From: DASZTV01 sp036268405
GTDB lineage: Bacteria; Actinomycetota; Actinomycetes; JAFAQI01
Length of the DNA stretch: 64,000 nt
NCBI GenBank assembly: GCA_036268405.1
Contig: DATAUF010000130.1
Location: forward strand, 43,833-107,832
Reading direction: 5' to 3'
Below the pieces are notes generated by a model. That model had not been told where the DNA came from, searched no databases, and saw only the letters and a list, made by a program, of their open reading frames with translations. Positions 32,627 to 40,720 of this stretch are shown here, piece after piece (within the stretch, counting starts at the first letter, position 1; every line of letters starts with the position of its first letter). Position numbers and translations under genes: made by a program.

Positions 32627-33871
32627 TCAACCCAGCGCTTTGCGGATGTCGGCGATGAGGTCGTCGGGGTCCTCGAGACCGATGGAGAACCGGACCGCGC
32701 CGGGTGCGATCCCAGCGGCGGCGAGCGTGGCGTCGTCGAACTGGCGGTGCGTGGTCGAGGCGACGTGGCTCACAACCGTGTGCACGCCACCCAGGCTGGT
32801 GGCGACCTGGCCGACCGTGAGCGCATCGGCAAGGGCGAACCCGGCGGCGCGGCCGCCCTTGGGCGTGACCGTGACGATCGCGCCGTACCGCGTTCCTGAG
32901 GTCCCTCTTTCGAACAGCTTCGCCGCGAGGGCGTGCTGAGCGTGGGTCGCCAGACCCGGGTAGTCGACCCGTTCCACGCCCGGGTGGTCTGCCACGGCGG
33001 CCGCCACCGCAGCAGCGGTCTCGCAGTGCCGGGCCACGCGCAGCGGCAAGGTGGCGAGGCCGCGGTGCAGCAGGAAGGCCTCGTCGGGGGCCAGGCTGCC
33101 ACCGAGATCGATCCGCGCCCGCCGCACGGCGGCAACCCGGTCGATGTCACCGACGACGATGCCGCCCGTGACGTCGGAGTGCCCGCCGATGTACTTCGTC
33201 GCGGAGTGGATGACGAGGTCGGCGCCCCATGCCAGCGGCCGACACACCGGCGGCGGCGCAAACGTCGAGTCCACGCACAGCGGGACACCGGCGTCCCGGC
33301 AGACGGCGGCGAGACCCGGGAGGTCTGCCACTGCGGTCGTCGGATTGGCGATCGTCTCCGCCCACACGAGCGCGGTCGTATCGCGGATTGCGCCACCCAC
33401 CGCGTCGGCATCGGTGACGTCGACGTACGTCGCCTCGACCCCGAATCGCCGGAGCAGATGTTCGATCACGCCGTAGGTCCCGCCGTAGACGGCAGCCGGC
33501 GCGACCACGTGCGAGCCGACGCTGCACAGCGTGAGGAGCACGGTCGAGATCGCAGCCATCCCAGAGGCGAACGGCTGCGTCGCCACCGCGCGATCCAGAC
33601 CATGCGCTTCGAGCGAAGCGAAACCGAGCGCAAATGCGTCCGCCGTCGGGTTGTCGATCCGGCTGTAGCTGTAGCCGGCCCTGCGGTCGCCAAGAACATC
33701 GGCGTAGTCCTGCGAGGTCTCGAACTGGAACGCCGTCGTGCGGTAGGTGGCCAAGCCGAGCGGCCGGATCGCAGCCGTGTCCGGCCGCGGCGTATGGACG
33801 GCGCGCGTGCCCTCCCCCGACGAGTCGCCGTGGGGCGACACGATCGGCAGGTTCGACGGGATGTCAGTCAT
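32627..33871 (-). CDS. PLP-dependent trans-sulfuration family enzyme (Cys/Met metabolism)
   Basis: 414 residues, fold type I. The PLP lysine is in IHSATKYIGGHSDVTGGIVV, with YSYSRIDNPTADAFALGFAS and VDSTFAPPPVCRPLAWGADL before it. This class covers cystathionine gamma-synthase/lyase, methionine gamma-lyase and O-acetylhomoserine sulfhydrylase; the sequence does not let me choose. I start at MTDIPSNLPIVSP; the 35 upstream codons overlap gpsA and are a shadow. gpsA ends eight bases before the start. Confidence 0.88.
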   Translation of the reverse strand: MTDIPSNLPIVSPHGDSSGEGTRAVHTPRPDTAAIRPLGLATYRTTAFQFETSQDYADVLGDRRAGYSYSRIDNPTADAFALGFASLEAHGLDRAVATQPFASGMAAISTVLLTLCSVGSHVVAPAAVYGGTYGVIEHLLRRFGVEATYVDVTDADAVGGAIRDTTALVWAETIANPTTAVADLPGLAAVCRDAGVPLCVDSTFAPPPVCRPLAWGADLVIHSATKYIGGHSDVTGGIVVGDIDRVAAVRRARIDLGGSLAPDEAFLLHRGLATLPLRVARHCETAAAVAAAVADHPGVERVDYPGLATHAQHALAAKLFERGTSGTRYGAIVTVTPKGGRAAGFALADALTVGQVATSLGGVHTVVSHVASTTHRQFDDATLAAAGIAPGAVRFSIGLEDPDDLIADIRKALG

Positions 33872-33878
33872 CTCGTGC

Positions 33879-34889
33879 TCAGACGTCCGCGTCCTGCTCG
33901 TGCTTCGGCAGGCTGGCGAGCAGCGAGGAGAGCATGTCAGGGACCGACATGCCTTCGTCGACGACCTTGACGACATGCTCGGTGATCGGTGCCGCCACTC
34001 CGTGCTGGCGGGCGAGGTCGAGGATCGAACGGCACGACTTCACACCCTCTGCGGTCTGTCGCGTCTTGGCAACGACTTGCTCGACGGACAGGCCGCGGCC
34101 CAGATCCTCACCGAACGTCCGGTTCCGCGAAAGCGGCGAGGAGCAGGTGGCGACGAGGTCGCCCATGCCGGCGAGGCCGGCGAAGGTCAGCGGCTCGGCT
34201 CCGAGGGCTACCCCGATCCTCGCGGTCTCGGCGAGCCCGCGGGTGATCAACGAGGCACGCGCGTTGTCGCCGAGCCCGAGTCCGGCCGCCATCCCGACGG
34301 CAAGTGCGATCACGTTCTTCACAGCGCCACCGAGCTCGCACCCGATGACGTCATGGTTGCGGTACGGCCTGAAGTATCCGGAGTGACACGCATCTTGCAC
34401 CACCCGTGCCACCTCGAGATCGGTGCAGGCGACGACCGCGGCCGCAGGTTCGCGATTGGCGATCTCCTTGGCGAGGTTGGGTCCCGATACCGCCGCGACG
34501 CGGTCATCGGGCACGCCGGCGACCTCACGGATCACCTCCGTCATCCGCTTGTCCGTACCGAGCTCGACGCCCTTCATCAGGCTCACGAGCATCGCATCGC
34601 CGGGCAGCAGGCCGACCAGCTCGACAAGGTTGGCGCGCAACGTCTGTGAGGGCACCGCAAGCACGACGATCTCCGCGCCTTCGAGCGCTTCTGCAGGATC
34701 CGCGGTCGCCCGCAACGACGGGGTGAGCGCGATCCCTGGCAGGTAGTCCGGGTTCTCATGGCTGTCGTTGATCGCCGCGGCGAGGTCGGCGCGGCGAGCG
34801 CAGACGATCGTCTCCGTCCCCGAGTCGACGAGAACCTGCGCAAACGCGGTGCCCCACGAACCGGCTCCGATGACCGCGGCGCGCGTCAT
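33879..34889 (-). CDS. gpsA: Glycerol-3-phosphate dehydrogenase [NAD(P)+]
   Basis: Makes glycerol-3-phosphate for phospholipids. 336 residues with the Rossmann start AAVIGAGSWGTAFAQVLVD, SLMKGVELGTDKRMTEVI, VAAVSGPNLAKEIANREPAA, GCELGGAVKNVIALAVGMA and NARASLITRGLAE. It overlaps the upstream acyltransferase by four bases, giving a phospholipid pair (plsC then gpsA), as in other actinomycetes. Confidence 0.96.
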   Translation of the reverse strand: MTRAAVIGAGSWGTAFAQVLVDSGTETIVCARRADLAAAINDSHENPDYLPGIALTPSLRATADPAEALEGAEIVVLAVPSQTLRANLVELVGLLPGDAMLVSLMKGVELGTDKRMTEVIREVAGVPDDRVAAVSGPNLAKEIANREPAAAVVACTDLEVARVVQDACHSGYFRPYRNHDVIGCELGGAVKNVIALAVGMAAGLGLGDNARASLITRGLAETARIGVALGAEPLTFAGLAGMGDLVATCSSPLSRNRTFGEDLGRGLSVEQVVAKTRQTAEGVKSCRSILDLARQHGVAAPITEHVVKVVDEGMSVPDMLSSLLASLPKHEQDADV

Positions 34890-35605
34890 GCCGCCGCCCC
34901 GGAGTCGGATCGAGGGTCATACGCGACGGCGGGTGGATTGCCGCCGCGCAGCTCGACGAGAAGATCGGTGATCCGCCGCATGATGACTTCCGTGACCTCG
35001 TGCAGCAGGTCGGCATCGATCGGTCTTCCGGCGTACGCCGAGAGGTCAACCGGGTCGCCGGCGAGCATCGTGACGTGCTTGCGCGGGAACGGTCGCGGCA
35101 GCTTCGCCTTGTAGCGCCAGAGGTTCTGCGGACCCCACTGTGCGATCGGGATGACGGGCGCTCCGGTCTCAAGCGCGAGCCGAGCGACACCGGTGCGCGC
35201 CTTCATCGGCCAGCAGTCGGGATCGCGAGTAGCGCTTCCCTCCGGGTAGATCAGCACGCAGTCCCCGTCCTTCACCGCGTCGACGGCCGCCGACAGCGCT
35301 TTGGCGGCGTCGGCGGTGCCCCGGTAGACCGGGATCTGGTTGGCACCGAGGAAGATGTGCTTGGTCAACGGGTGCTCGAACAACGAAGACTTGGCGAGGA
35401 ACTTCGGCACCCGGCCCGCTTCGAAAACGTAGAGGCCGAGCGCGAACGGGTCGACGTAGCTCACATGGTTCGCGGCAATGATCACACCGCCGGACCGCGG
35501 CACGAGGTCGGGTCGGCGCCAGTCCCAAGTGGTGGTCATCCGAAGCAGCGGACGAGCGACCACAACGACGAAGCGATACCAGAACCCGAGCCGCCCGTAC
35601 CGCAC
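34886..35605 (-). CDS. plsC: 1-acyl-sn-glycerol-3-phosphate acyltransferase
   Basis: Adds the second acyl chain in phosphatidate synthesis. About 239 residues with the catalytic AANHVSYVDPFAL (NHx4D), a GTADAAKALSAAVDAVKDGD region and YPEGSATRDPDCWPMK (EG motif), ending with a VIPIAQWGPQNLW block. The GTG at 35605 gives VRYGRLGFWYRFVVVVARPLL, a membrane-surface start; no clear ribosome site. It is divergent from cofC with only about 18 bases between, so promoter regions must overlap. Confidence 0.9.
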   Translation of the reverse strand: MRYGRLGFWYRFVVVVARPLLRMTTTWDWRRPDLVPRSGGVIIAANHVSYVDPFALGLYVFEAGRVPKFLAKSSLFEHPLTKHIFLGANQIPVYRGTADAAKALSAAVDAVKDGDCVLIYPEGSATRDPDCWPMKARTGVARLALETGAPVIPIAQWGPQNLWRYKAKLPRPFPRKHVTMLAGDPVDLSAYAGRPIDADLLHEVTEVIMRRITDLLVELRGGNPPAVAYDPRSDSGAAA

Positions 35606-35623
35606 CCTGCGAGGATGCCAGAC

Positions 35624-36253
35624 ATGACCCAGCAAGCAGAGCGGTGGTCGCTCGTCGTCCCCGTGAAGCGGGTCGAGAACGCCAAGACCCGGTTGGCGCT
35701 CGATGCAGAGGCGCGCGCGTCGCTGGCCGTGGCGATGGCGGTCGACACGGTGGCCGCCGCGCTCGCCTGCCACCTCGTGGCCGCGGTCGTGGTCGTGACG
35801 GACGACGGACGGGCGCGAGCGGCCCTTTCACCGCTTGGGGTGCGAATCGTCCCCGACGAGCCCGACGCCGGCCTCAACGCAGCTCTGGCGCATGGCGTCG
35901 CGAGCACGGCCAACGGCCACGTCGCCGCGTTGTCATCGGACCTGCCAGCACTGCGCAGTGAGGACCTCGCGGTCGTCCTTGCGCGTGCGGCAGACCACGA
36001 CCAGGCGGTGGTAGCGGACTTGCCGGGGACCGGGACGACGTTGCTCTGCGCCAGGTCGGCGGCGCTGTTCGAGCCGCGGTTCGGCGTTGCTTCGCTCGCG
36101 GCCCACGTCGCCGCCGGTGCCACGGACCTCACGGCGGTCGCGCCAGAGTCGGTGCGTCGCGATGTCGACACGCTCGACGGGTTGCGAGCGGCGGTCGCCC
36201 TGGGGATCGGCGACGCGACCCGCCATGCCCTCGCAGACGTACCGGAGCTTTGA
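35624..36253 (+). CDS. cofC: Phosphoenolpyruvate/2-phospholactate guanylyltransferase CofC/FbiD (F420)
   Basis: About 209 residues. The N-terminus MTQQAERWSLVVPVKRVENA then KTRLAL is the nucleotidyltransferase start of the CofC/FbiD family, followed by VVVTDDGRARAAL, DEPDAGLNAALAHG and VAALSSDLPALRSEDLAVVL, ending with a DVDTLDGLRAAVALG tail. It makes the GDP-linked intermediate of coenzyme F420. The ATG at 35624 has GAGG nine bases upstream. Next to gpsA as FbiD is in Mycobacterium (Rv2983). Agrees with the F420-type oxidoreductase at 56606. Confidence 0.92.
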   Translation: MTQQAERWSLVVPVKRVENAKTRLALDAEARASLAVAMAVDTVAAALACHLVAAVVVVTDDGRARAALSPLGVRIVPDEPDAGLNAALAHGVASTANGHVAALSSDLPALRSEDLAVVLARAADHDQAVVADLPGTGTTLLCARSAALFEPRFGVASLAAHVAAGATDLTAVAPESVRRDVDTLDGLRAAVALGIGDATRHALADVPEL

Positions 36254-36462
36254 TCTTGCAGGCGACGGTGCGCCACCACGACGAGGTCACCCGCAGCGGC
36301 GACGTCCTGACCGACGATGGCGCGGTTGTGACGTACGACGCGGAGGCGTTCGACCGCTCAGGGTTGCGACTGCTCCGCCTTGGTCAGCGGGTGCGGCTGC
36401 AAATCGACGACGCCGGCCGGGTCAGGTCGCTGACGATCACGACCTTCCCCGAGCCGGCGTGA
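36250..36462 (+). CDS. Small OB-fold-like protein downstream of cofC
   Basis: 70 residues, starting (TTG) ILQATVRHHDEVTRSGDVLT, then DDGAVVTYDAEAFDRSGLRL and LLRLGQRVRLQIDD. This alternating pattern with a Gly-rich turn resembles cold-shock-type OB folds, but RNP motifs are not clear. The TTG start shares two bases with the cofC TGA stop (36250-36253 overlap), so it is translated by coupling. In mycobacteria ppk is found at this place; no polyphosphate kinase is here. Function unknown. Confidence 0.6.
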   Translation: MILQATVRHHDEVTRSGDVLTDDGAVVTYDAEAFDRSGLRLLRLGQRVRLQIDDAGRVRSLTITTFPEPA

Positions 36463-36472
36463 GTCGGACGAG

Positions 36473-36967
36473 CTAGCGCTTCTTTGCCGGCGCCTTCTTG
36501 GCAGGGGCCTTGCGGGCCGGTGCCTTCTTGGCCGGAGCCTTGGCCGCCTTCTTGGCAGCGGTCTTCGCGGCGACAGCTGCCTTGCGCGGGCCGGCCGACG
36601 CGGTCTTCGCCGCGCTGCGTGCCGTGGTGGCCGTCGACTTCGCGGCCGCCTTGGTCGCCGCGTCGGTCACCTTGCCGAGCTTGACCGCGCCGCTGACCAC
36701 GCCCTTGAACTGCGTGCCGGGACGGAACTTGGGAACCGAGGTCGCCTTTACCTTGACGGTCGCGCCGGTGCGCGGGTTACGGCCGGTGCGCGCGGCGCGC
36801 TCGACCTTCTCGAAGACACCGAAGCCGGTGATCGCGACGCGCTCGCCCGCCGCAACCGCACGCTGGATGGTGTCGAGCACCGCGTCGACGGCGTTCTCGG
36901 CGTCGGACTTGGACGCACCGAGACGGTCACGGATCGAGTCGATCAGTTCGGCCCTGTTCACTTGCAC
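36473..36967 (-). CDS. hup: DNA-binding protein HU with basic C-terminal tail
   Basis: Nucleoid protein. The HU domain covers about residues 1-90, with ELIDSIRDRLGASKSDAENA, ITGFGVFEKVERAARTGRNP (the beta-arm region) and VPKFRPGTQFK. The tail (about 100-164) is Lys/Ala/Pro-rich with PAKKAPA repeats, like mycobacterial HupB, and binds DNA broadly. The gene follows cofC and faces away from leuD, the same location as hupB in Mycobacterium. A 119-base gap (36968-37086) precedes it and carries its promoter. Confidence 0.95.
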   Translation of the reverse strand: MQVNRAELIDSIRDRLGASKSDAENAVDAVLDTIQRAVAAGERVAITGFGVFEKVERAARTGRNPRTGATVKVKATSVPKFRPGTQFKGVVSGAVKLGKVTDAATKAAAKSTATTARSAAKTASAGPRKAAVAAKTAAKKAAKAPAKKAPARKAPAKKAPAKKR

Positions 36968-37086
36968 CCTCCGCAGTCACGTCGAGGAACGCCCTCGACT
37001 CACGCGGACGCTAGGGCGTATTCGCGGTGCATACAACGATTCGGCGGGACTTTTTTGTTGTGTCGCCGCAGGTCCTGACGTCTTTT

Positions 37087-37674
37087 CTATGCGGTGACGG
37101 GCATCCAGGACGGTCGCCCGGACTCAAAGTGCGAGATGTCGTCGGTGTGGCGCAAGGTCAACCCGATGTCGTCGAGACCTTCCATCAGGCGCCAGCGGGT
37201 GTAGTCGTCGATCTCGAATCCGACCGTCAGATCACCGGCGCGCACCTCACGCGCCTCGAGGTCGACGACCATCTCCGCCGTCGGGTCGACCTCCGCAATG
37301 TCCTGCAGCGTCGCAACGACGTCGTCGGCGAGCTGGACCGGAAGCAGACCGCCCTTGAGCGCATTGCCGCGGAAGATGTCGGCGAAGCGAGGCGAGATGA
37401 CTGCTCGGAAGCCGTAGTCCTGCAGCGCCCAGACCGCGTGCTCCCGCGACGAGCCGGTGCCGAAGTCTGGACCGGCGATGAGGATCGAGGCACCGTCGTA
37501 CCGGCTGTCGTTGAGGACGAACGACGGGTCGTTGCGCCAAGCACCGAACAGCCCGTCCTCGAAGCCGCTGCGGGTGACTCGCTTGAGGTACTCCGCCGGG
37601 ATGATCTGGTCGGTGTCGACGTTGCTACGGCGCAACGGGACCGCCCGGCCGGTGAGTGTCGTGAACTTCTCCAT
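37087..37674 (-). CDS. leuD: 3-isopropylmalate dehydratase small subunit
   Basis: 195 residues. Part of the two-protein leucine enzyme. Starts MEKFTTLTGRAVPLRRSNVD, then TDQIIPAEYLKRV, LIAGPDFGTGSSREHAVWAL and ISPRFADIFRGNALKGGLLP. Active-site Arg/Ser are in GSSREH. A larger open frame extends upstream over leuC and is a shadow. The GAAGGGA ribosome site is 7 bases upstream. It follows leuC by 14 bases. Confidence 0.95.
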   Translation of the reverse strand: MEKFTTLTGRAVPLRRSNVDTDQIIPAEYLKRVTRSGFEDGLFGAWRNDPSFVLNDSRYDGASILIAGPDFGTGSSREHAVWALQDYGFRAVISPRFADIFRGNALKGGLLPVQLADDVVATLQDIAEVDPTAEMVVDLEAREVRAGDLTVGFEIDDYTRWRLMEGLDDIGLTLRHTDDISHFESGRPSWMPVTA

Positions 37675-37688
37675 GGTCTGCGTCCCTT

Positions 37689-39059
37689 CTAAAGATCTGC
37701 CGGAGCGGTCAGTCGGCCGGTCACCGCTGTTGCCGCGGCGACCGCGGGCGACACCAGGTGAGTGCGACCACCCGGACCTTGCCTGCCTTCGAAGTTGCGG
37801 TTGGACGTCGAGGCGCTTCGCTCGCCCGGAGCGAGCTTGTCGGGGTTCATGGCCAGACACATGGAGCATCCGGCGCCACGCCACTGCGCGCCCGCTGTCT
37901 CGAAGACCTCGTTGAGGCCCTCGGCTTCGGCAGCCTCCTTGACGACGACAGACCCCGGGACGATCAGGACACGTACGCCGTCGGCGACCTTGCGTCCGCG
38001 CAACACCTCGGCGACGGCACGAAGGTCCTCGAGTCGACCGTTGGTGCACGAGCCGATGAAGACGGTGTCGACGGCGACGTCCTTCAGCGGCGTTCCTGCG
38101 GTCAGCCCCATGTACTCGAGCGCTCGCTCGTCGGCGGCGTCGCGCGGCTGCGGCACGGCCGAGGACAACGCCGCGCCCTGGCCCGGGTTGGTTCCCCACG
38201 TGACCCACGGCGAGAGGGCGGCGGCGTCGATGCGCACGACCTTGTCGAAGATCGCGCCCTCGTCGGTCGCCAGGCCTTGCCATGCCTTGACGGCAGCATC
38301 CCAGTCGGCGCCGGTCGGTGCGTTGGGGCGGCCCTTGAGATAGCTGAAGGTCGTGTCATCCGGTGCGATCATGCCCGCGCGGGCGCCGGCCTCGATCGAC
38401 ATGTTGCAGACCGTCATCCGGCCTTCCATCGACAGCCCCCGCACCGCTTCGCCGCGGAACTCGATGATGTGGCCCTGACCGCCGCCGGTACCGATCTGCG
38501 TGATGATCCCGAGCACCAGGTCCTTGGCTGTCACACCGGGAGGCAGCGTTCCATCAACCTCGACGGCCATCGTCTTGGGTCGCTGCAGTGGCAGCGTCTG
38601 CGTGGCGAGCACGTGCTCGACCTCGCTGGTGCCGATGCCGAACGCGAGTGCGCCGAACGCGCCGTGCGTGCTGGTGTGGCTGTCGCCGCAGACGACGGTC
38701 ATGCCGGGTTGGGTGAGGCCGAGCTGTGGGCCGATGACGTGGACGATGCCCTGGCCCGCATCACCCATCGGGTGCAGGCGCACCCCGAACTCCTCACAGT
38801 TGCGGCGCAGTGCTTCCACCTGCGTGAGGCTGATCGGGTCGACGATCGGGCCGGGAGTGGTCGGGACGTTGTGGTCCTCGGTGGCTATCGTCAGATCGGG
38901 ACGCCGCACCGATCGGCCGGTGTTGCGCAGTCCGTCGAATGCTTGTGGGCTGGTGACCTCGTGGACCAGGTGCAGGTCGATGTAGAGCAGATCGGGCTCG
39001 CCTTCGGTCCGGCGGACGACGTGGTTCTCCCACACCTTCTCGGCCAGTGTCCGCGCCAT
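37689..39059 (-). CDS. leuC: 3-isopropylmalate dehydratase large subunit
   Basis: Converts 2-isopropylmalate to 3-isopropylmalate in leucine synthesis. 456 residues: MARTLAEKVWENHVVRR, then VCGDSHTSTHGAFGALAFGI, FIGSCTNGRLEDLRA and GCSMCLAMNPDKLAPGERSA. The cysteines in SCTNG and CSMC bind the [4Fe-4S] cluster. The end AAATAVTGRLT is typical. Divergent from the IclR gene with 61 bases between; leuC-leuD form an operon and the IclR protein probably controls it. Confidence 0.96.
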   Translation of the reverse strand: MARTLAEKVWENHVVRRTEGEPDLLYIDLHLVHEVTSPQAFDGLRNTGRSVRRPDLTIATEDHNVPTTPGPIVDPISLTQVEALRRNCEEFGVRLHPMGDAGQGIVHVIGPQLGLTQPGMTVVCGDSHTSTHGAFGALAFGIGTSEVEHVLATQTLPLQRPKTMAVEVDGTLPPGVTAKDLVLGIITQIGTGGGQGHIIEFRGEAVRGLSMEGRMTVCNMSIEAGARAGMIAPDDTTFSYLKGRPNAPTGADWDAAVKAWQGLATDEGAIFDKVVRIDAAALSPWVTWGTNPGQGAALSSAVPQPRDAADERALEYMGLTAGTPLKDVAVDTVFIGSCTNGRLEDLRAVAEVLRGRKVADGVRVLIVPGSVVVKEAAEAEGLNEVFETAGAQWRGAGCSMCLAMNPDKLAPGERSASTSNRNFEGRQGPGGRTHLVSPAVAAATAVTGRLTAPADL

Positions 39060-39102
39060 AGCTGCTCCTTCTCGTCGTACGTGCTTGCCATCTCACTATC
39101 TG

Positions 39103-39155
39103 ATACAGCAGTATTGCGATGTGACACAGCGTAGCAGCGTCGGTGTGCTTGACAA
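39103..39155. promoter_or_regulatory. leuC promoter and candidate IclR operator
   Basis: 39103-39114 reads ATAC-AGCA-GTAT, a dyad with 4-base arms, just before the IclR start and 43 bases ahead of leuC. On the minus strand TTGTCA (39155-39150), a 16-base spacer and TACGCT (39133-39128) could be the -35 and -10 of leuC; transcription would start near 39120, so the dyad lies downstream of the start, where binding would repress. The -35 sits inside the IclR gene. An operator here for the divergent IclR protein is inferred from position and from known leuCD-linked IclR regulators. Confidence 0.45.
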
Positions 39156-39831
39156 GGCGGTTGTCGTACTCGGGTGCCTGCGTGACGGGCCGGCGTCGCT
39201 CGCCGAGCTCGTCGAACGCAGTGGACTGTCCCGCGCGACGGCATACCGGCTTGCAGTGGCGCTCGAGGTCCACGGTCTCGTCGCCCGCGACGACGCCGGC
39301 CGATTCGGTCTGGGCCCACACCTCTACGAGCTCGCTGCGGCCGGTCGAGTCGATCCGCTGCTGCTGGCGGCAGACGGGGTACTCGAACGGCTGTCGGCAA
39401 GCACCCACGAGAGCGCGCAGCTCTATCGACGCGTCGGAGACGTACGGCGATGCGTAGCGGCCGCCGAACGCGCCAGCGGGTTGCGCGACACCGTGCCGGT
39501 AGGTGCGGACCTTCCGATGACCGCCGGGTCGGCGGCGCAGGTGCTGCTCGCCTGGGAGCCGGCGGCAGATGCAGCACGTCTCGCAGCGGGGTCGAAGTTC
39601 TCCCCCGCAACCCTCGCGGCAGTACGACGACGCGGATGGGCGGCGAGTGTCGGAGAACGCGAAGCAGGCGTCGCGTCGGTGTCGGCACCCGTGTTCGACG
39701 CGACCGGCGCAGTCGTGGCAGCGGTTTCTGTGTCAGGACCAATCGACCGGCTCACCAGAACACCAGGAACGCTGCACGCCGAAGCAGTGGTCGCAGCCGC
39801 TAAGGAGCTGACATCCACAACCACTAGGTAG
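39121..39831 (+). CDS. IclR-family transcriptional regulator of leuCD
   Basis: 236 residues. Residues 1-65 form a winged helix with ASLAELVERSGLSRATAYRL and HGLVARDDAGRFGLG; the rest is the IclR effector-binding domain (ESAQLYRRVGDVRRCVAAAE; LPMTAGSAAQVLLAWEPAAD; DATGAVVAAVSVSGP). An IclR gene facing leuCD is conserved in actinomycetes (NdgR-type, Rv2989), where it controls leucine genes and is itself autoregulated. The GTG at 39121 starts VTQRSSVGVLDK; ATG at 39085 would begin upstream in the operator. Confidence 0.92.
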   Translation: MTQRSSVGVLDKAVVVLGCLRDGPASLAELVERSGLSRATAYRLAVALEVHGLVARDDAGRFGLGPHLYELAAAGRVDPLLLAADGVLERLSASTHESAQLYRRVGDVRRCVAAAERASGLRDTVPVGADLPMTAGSAAQVLLAWEPAADAARLAAGSKFSPATLAAVRRRGWAASVGEREAGVASVSAPVFDATGAVVAAVSVSGPIDRLTRTPGTLHAEAVVAAAKELTSTTTR

Positions 39832-39910
39832 CGATCCGCTGTCCACAACGTCTTTGTTTGCAGCGAAGTTTCTGTCGCAACCCATCGCGATCTTGGTCGC
39901 GGAGGTTCCG

Positions 39911-40468
39911 ATGCGCCGGCAGTGCTGTGTCGAGACTTGCTCACGCGACGCCGAGGGGCGCGGGCTCTGCCATGCCCACTTGCTTCGAATGCTTCGGCTC
40001 GGTGACGTGATGCCCGAACGACCGATTGGACGACGTGTGAATGATCAATGTTCAGTTGCAAGCTGCGAACGACCCGCAGTCAAACGTCAGCTCTGTCAGA
40101 CGCATGCAAGTCGCAAACGAAAGTTCGGCAACGTCCAAGCGGACAATCCAATCCGTAAACCGCCGGGAGTCAGACGCATCCATCACGGCTACTGGATGGT
40201 CGCCGTCCCCCGTGAGATGCGATTCCTGACCGGCGGCGACAACCAGTCGCTCGAGCATCGCTACGTGATGGCACAGATGCTTAACCGGCCGCTCTGGCCC
40301 GACGAAAGCGTTCACCACCGCAACGGTGATCGACTGGACAATCGGCCCGAGAATCTCGAGCTCTGGTCTAGATGGCAACCGCGAGGCCAACGAGTCGAAG
40401 ACAAGGTTCACTACGCGGTTGAACTGTTGCTGCGCTACGCGCCGGAGCGCCTGCTTAAATTGAAGTAA
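39911..40468 (+). CDS. HNH endonuclease-like protein with two Cys/His repeats
   Basis: 185 residues. Two tandem N-terminal motifs, CVETC...GLCHAH (Cys6, Cys10, Cys20, His23) and CSVASC...QLCQTH (Cys47, Cys52, Cys62, His65), look like paired zinc-binding units. The C-terminal HNH part has EHRYVMAQMLNRPLW, then VHHRNGDRLDNRPENLEL (His135, His136, Asn139, Asn144, Asn148). Such phage-type HNH proteins cut DNA. GGAGG lies five bases before the ATG. Codon use (for example CGAAAGTTCGGC, AATCCAATC) is more A/T-rich than neighbours, so it was probably acquired, next to two tRNA genes. Confidence 0.85.
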   Translation: MRRQCCVETCSRDAEGRGLCHAHLLRMLRLGDVMPERPIGRRVNDQCSVASCERPAVKRQLCQTHASRKRKFGNVQADNPIRKPPGVRRIHHGYWMVAVPREMRFLTGGDNQSLEHRYVMAQMLNRPLWPDESVHHRNGDRLDNRPENLELWSRWQPRGQRVEDKVHYAVELLLRYAPERLLKLK

Positions 40469-40483
40469 GTCGATTATGTTGAG

Positions 40484-40556
40484 TACTCCCGAGCGGATTC
40501 GAACCGCCGTTACCGCCTTGAGAGGGCAGCGTCCTAGGCCACTAGACGACGGGAGC
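40484..40556 (-). tRNA. tRNA-Glu (CTC)
   Basis: 73 bases. The acceptor stem GCTCCCG (40556-40550) pairs with CGGGAGT (40491-40485). The anticodon loop CTCTCAA carries anticodon CTC, reading GAG. The D-arm (GTCTAGTGGCCTAGGAC) and T-arm (GGTTCGAATCC) are typical. CCA is not encoded. It follows tRNA-Gln on the same strand. Confidence 0.97.
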
Positions 40557-40600
40557 TCGCGCCGGTTTCCCGGTGCGGTGAAGCAGGAAAATGGTACTCG

Positions 40601-40672
40601 CTGGGGTACCAGGACTCGAACCTAGACTAGCTGAACCAGAATCAGCCGGGCTGCCAATTACCCCATACCCCA
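40601..40672 (-). tRNA. tRNA-Gln (CTG)
   Basis: 72 bases. The acceptor stem TGGGGTA (40672-40666) pairs with TACCCCA. The loop TTCTGGT gives anticodon CTG, reading CAG. The T-arm is GGTTCGAGTCC. CCA is not encoded. It lies between gltX and tRNA-Glu. In actinomycetes GltX typically charges both tRNA-Glu and tRNA-Gln, the latter then amidated by GatCAB. Confidence 0.97.
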
Positions 40673-40720
40673 ATGGCACCGCTTTCGCGGAACGTCGAGC
40701 AGTTTAGCCCAGTGACGACC

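Noticed and set aside
35606..35773. A 56-codon upstream extension of plsC
   Set aside because: It overlaps the cofC start region, has no acyltransferase-like sequence, and runs through the divergent promoter.
40484..40672. Site-specific integration into tRNA-Glu or tRNA-Gln
   Set aside because: No duplicated tRNA 3' end or integrase was seen; only the HNH gene adjoins.
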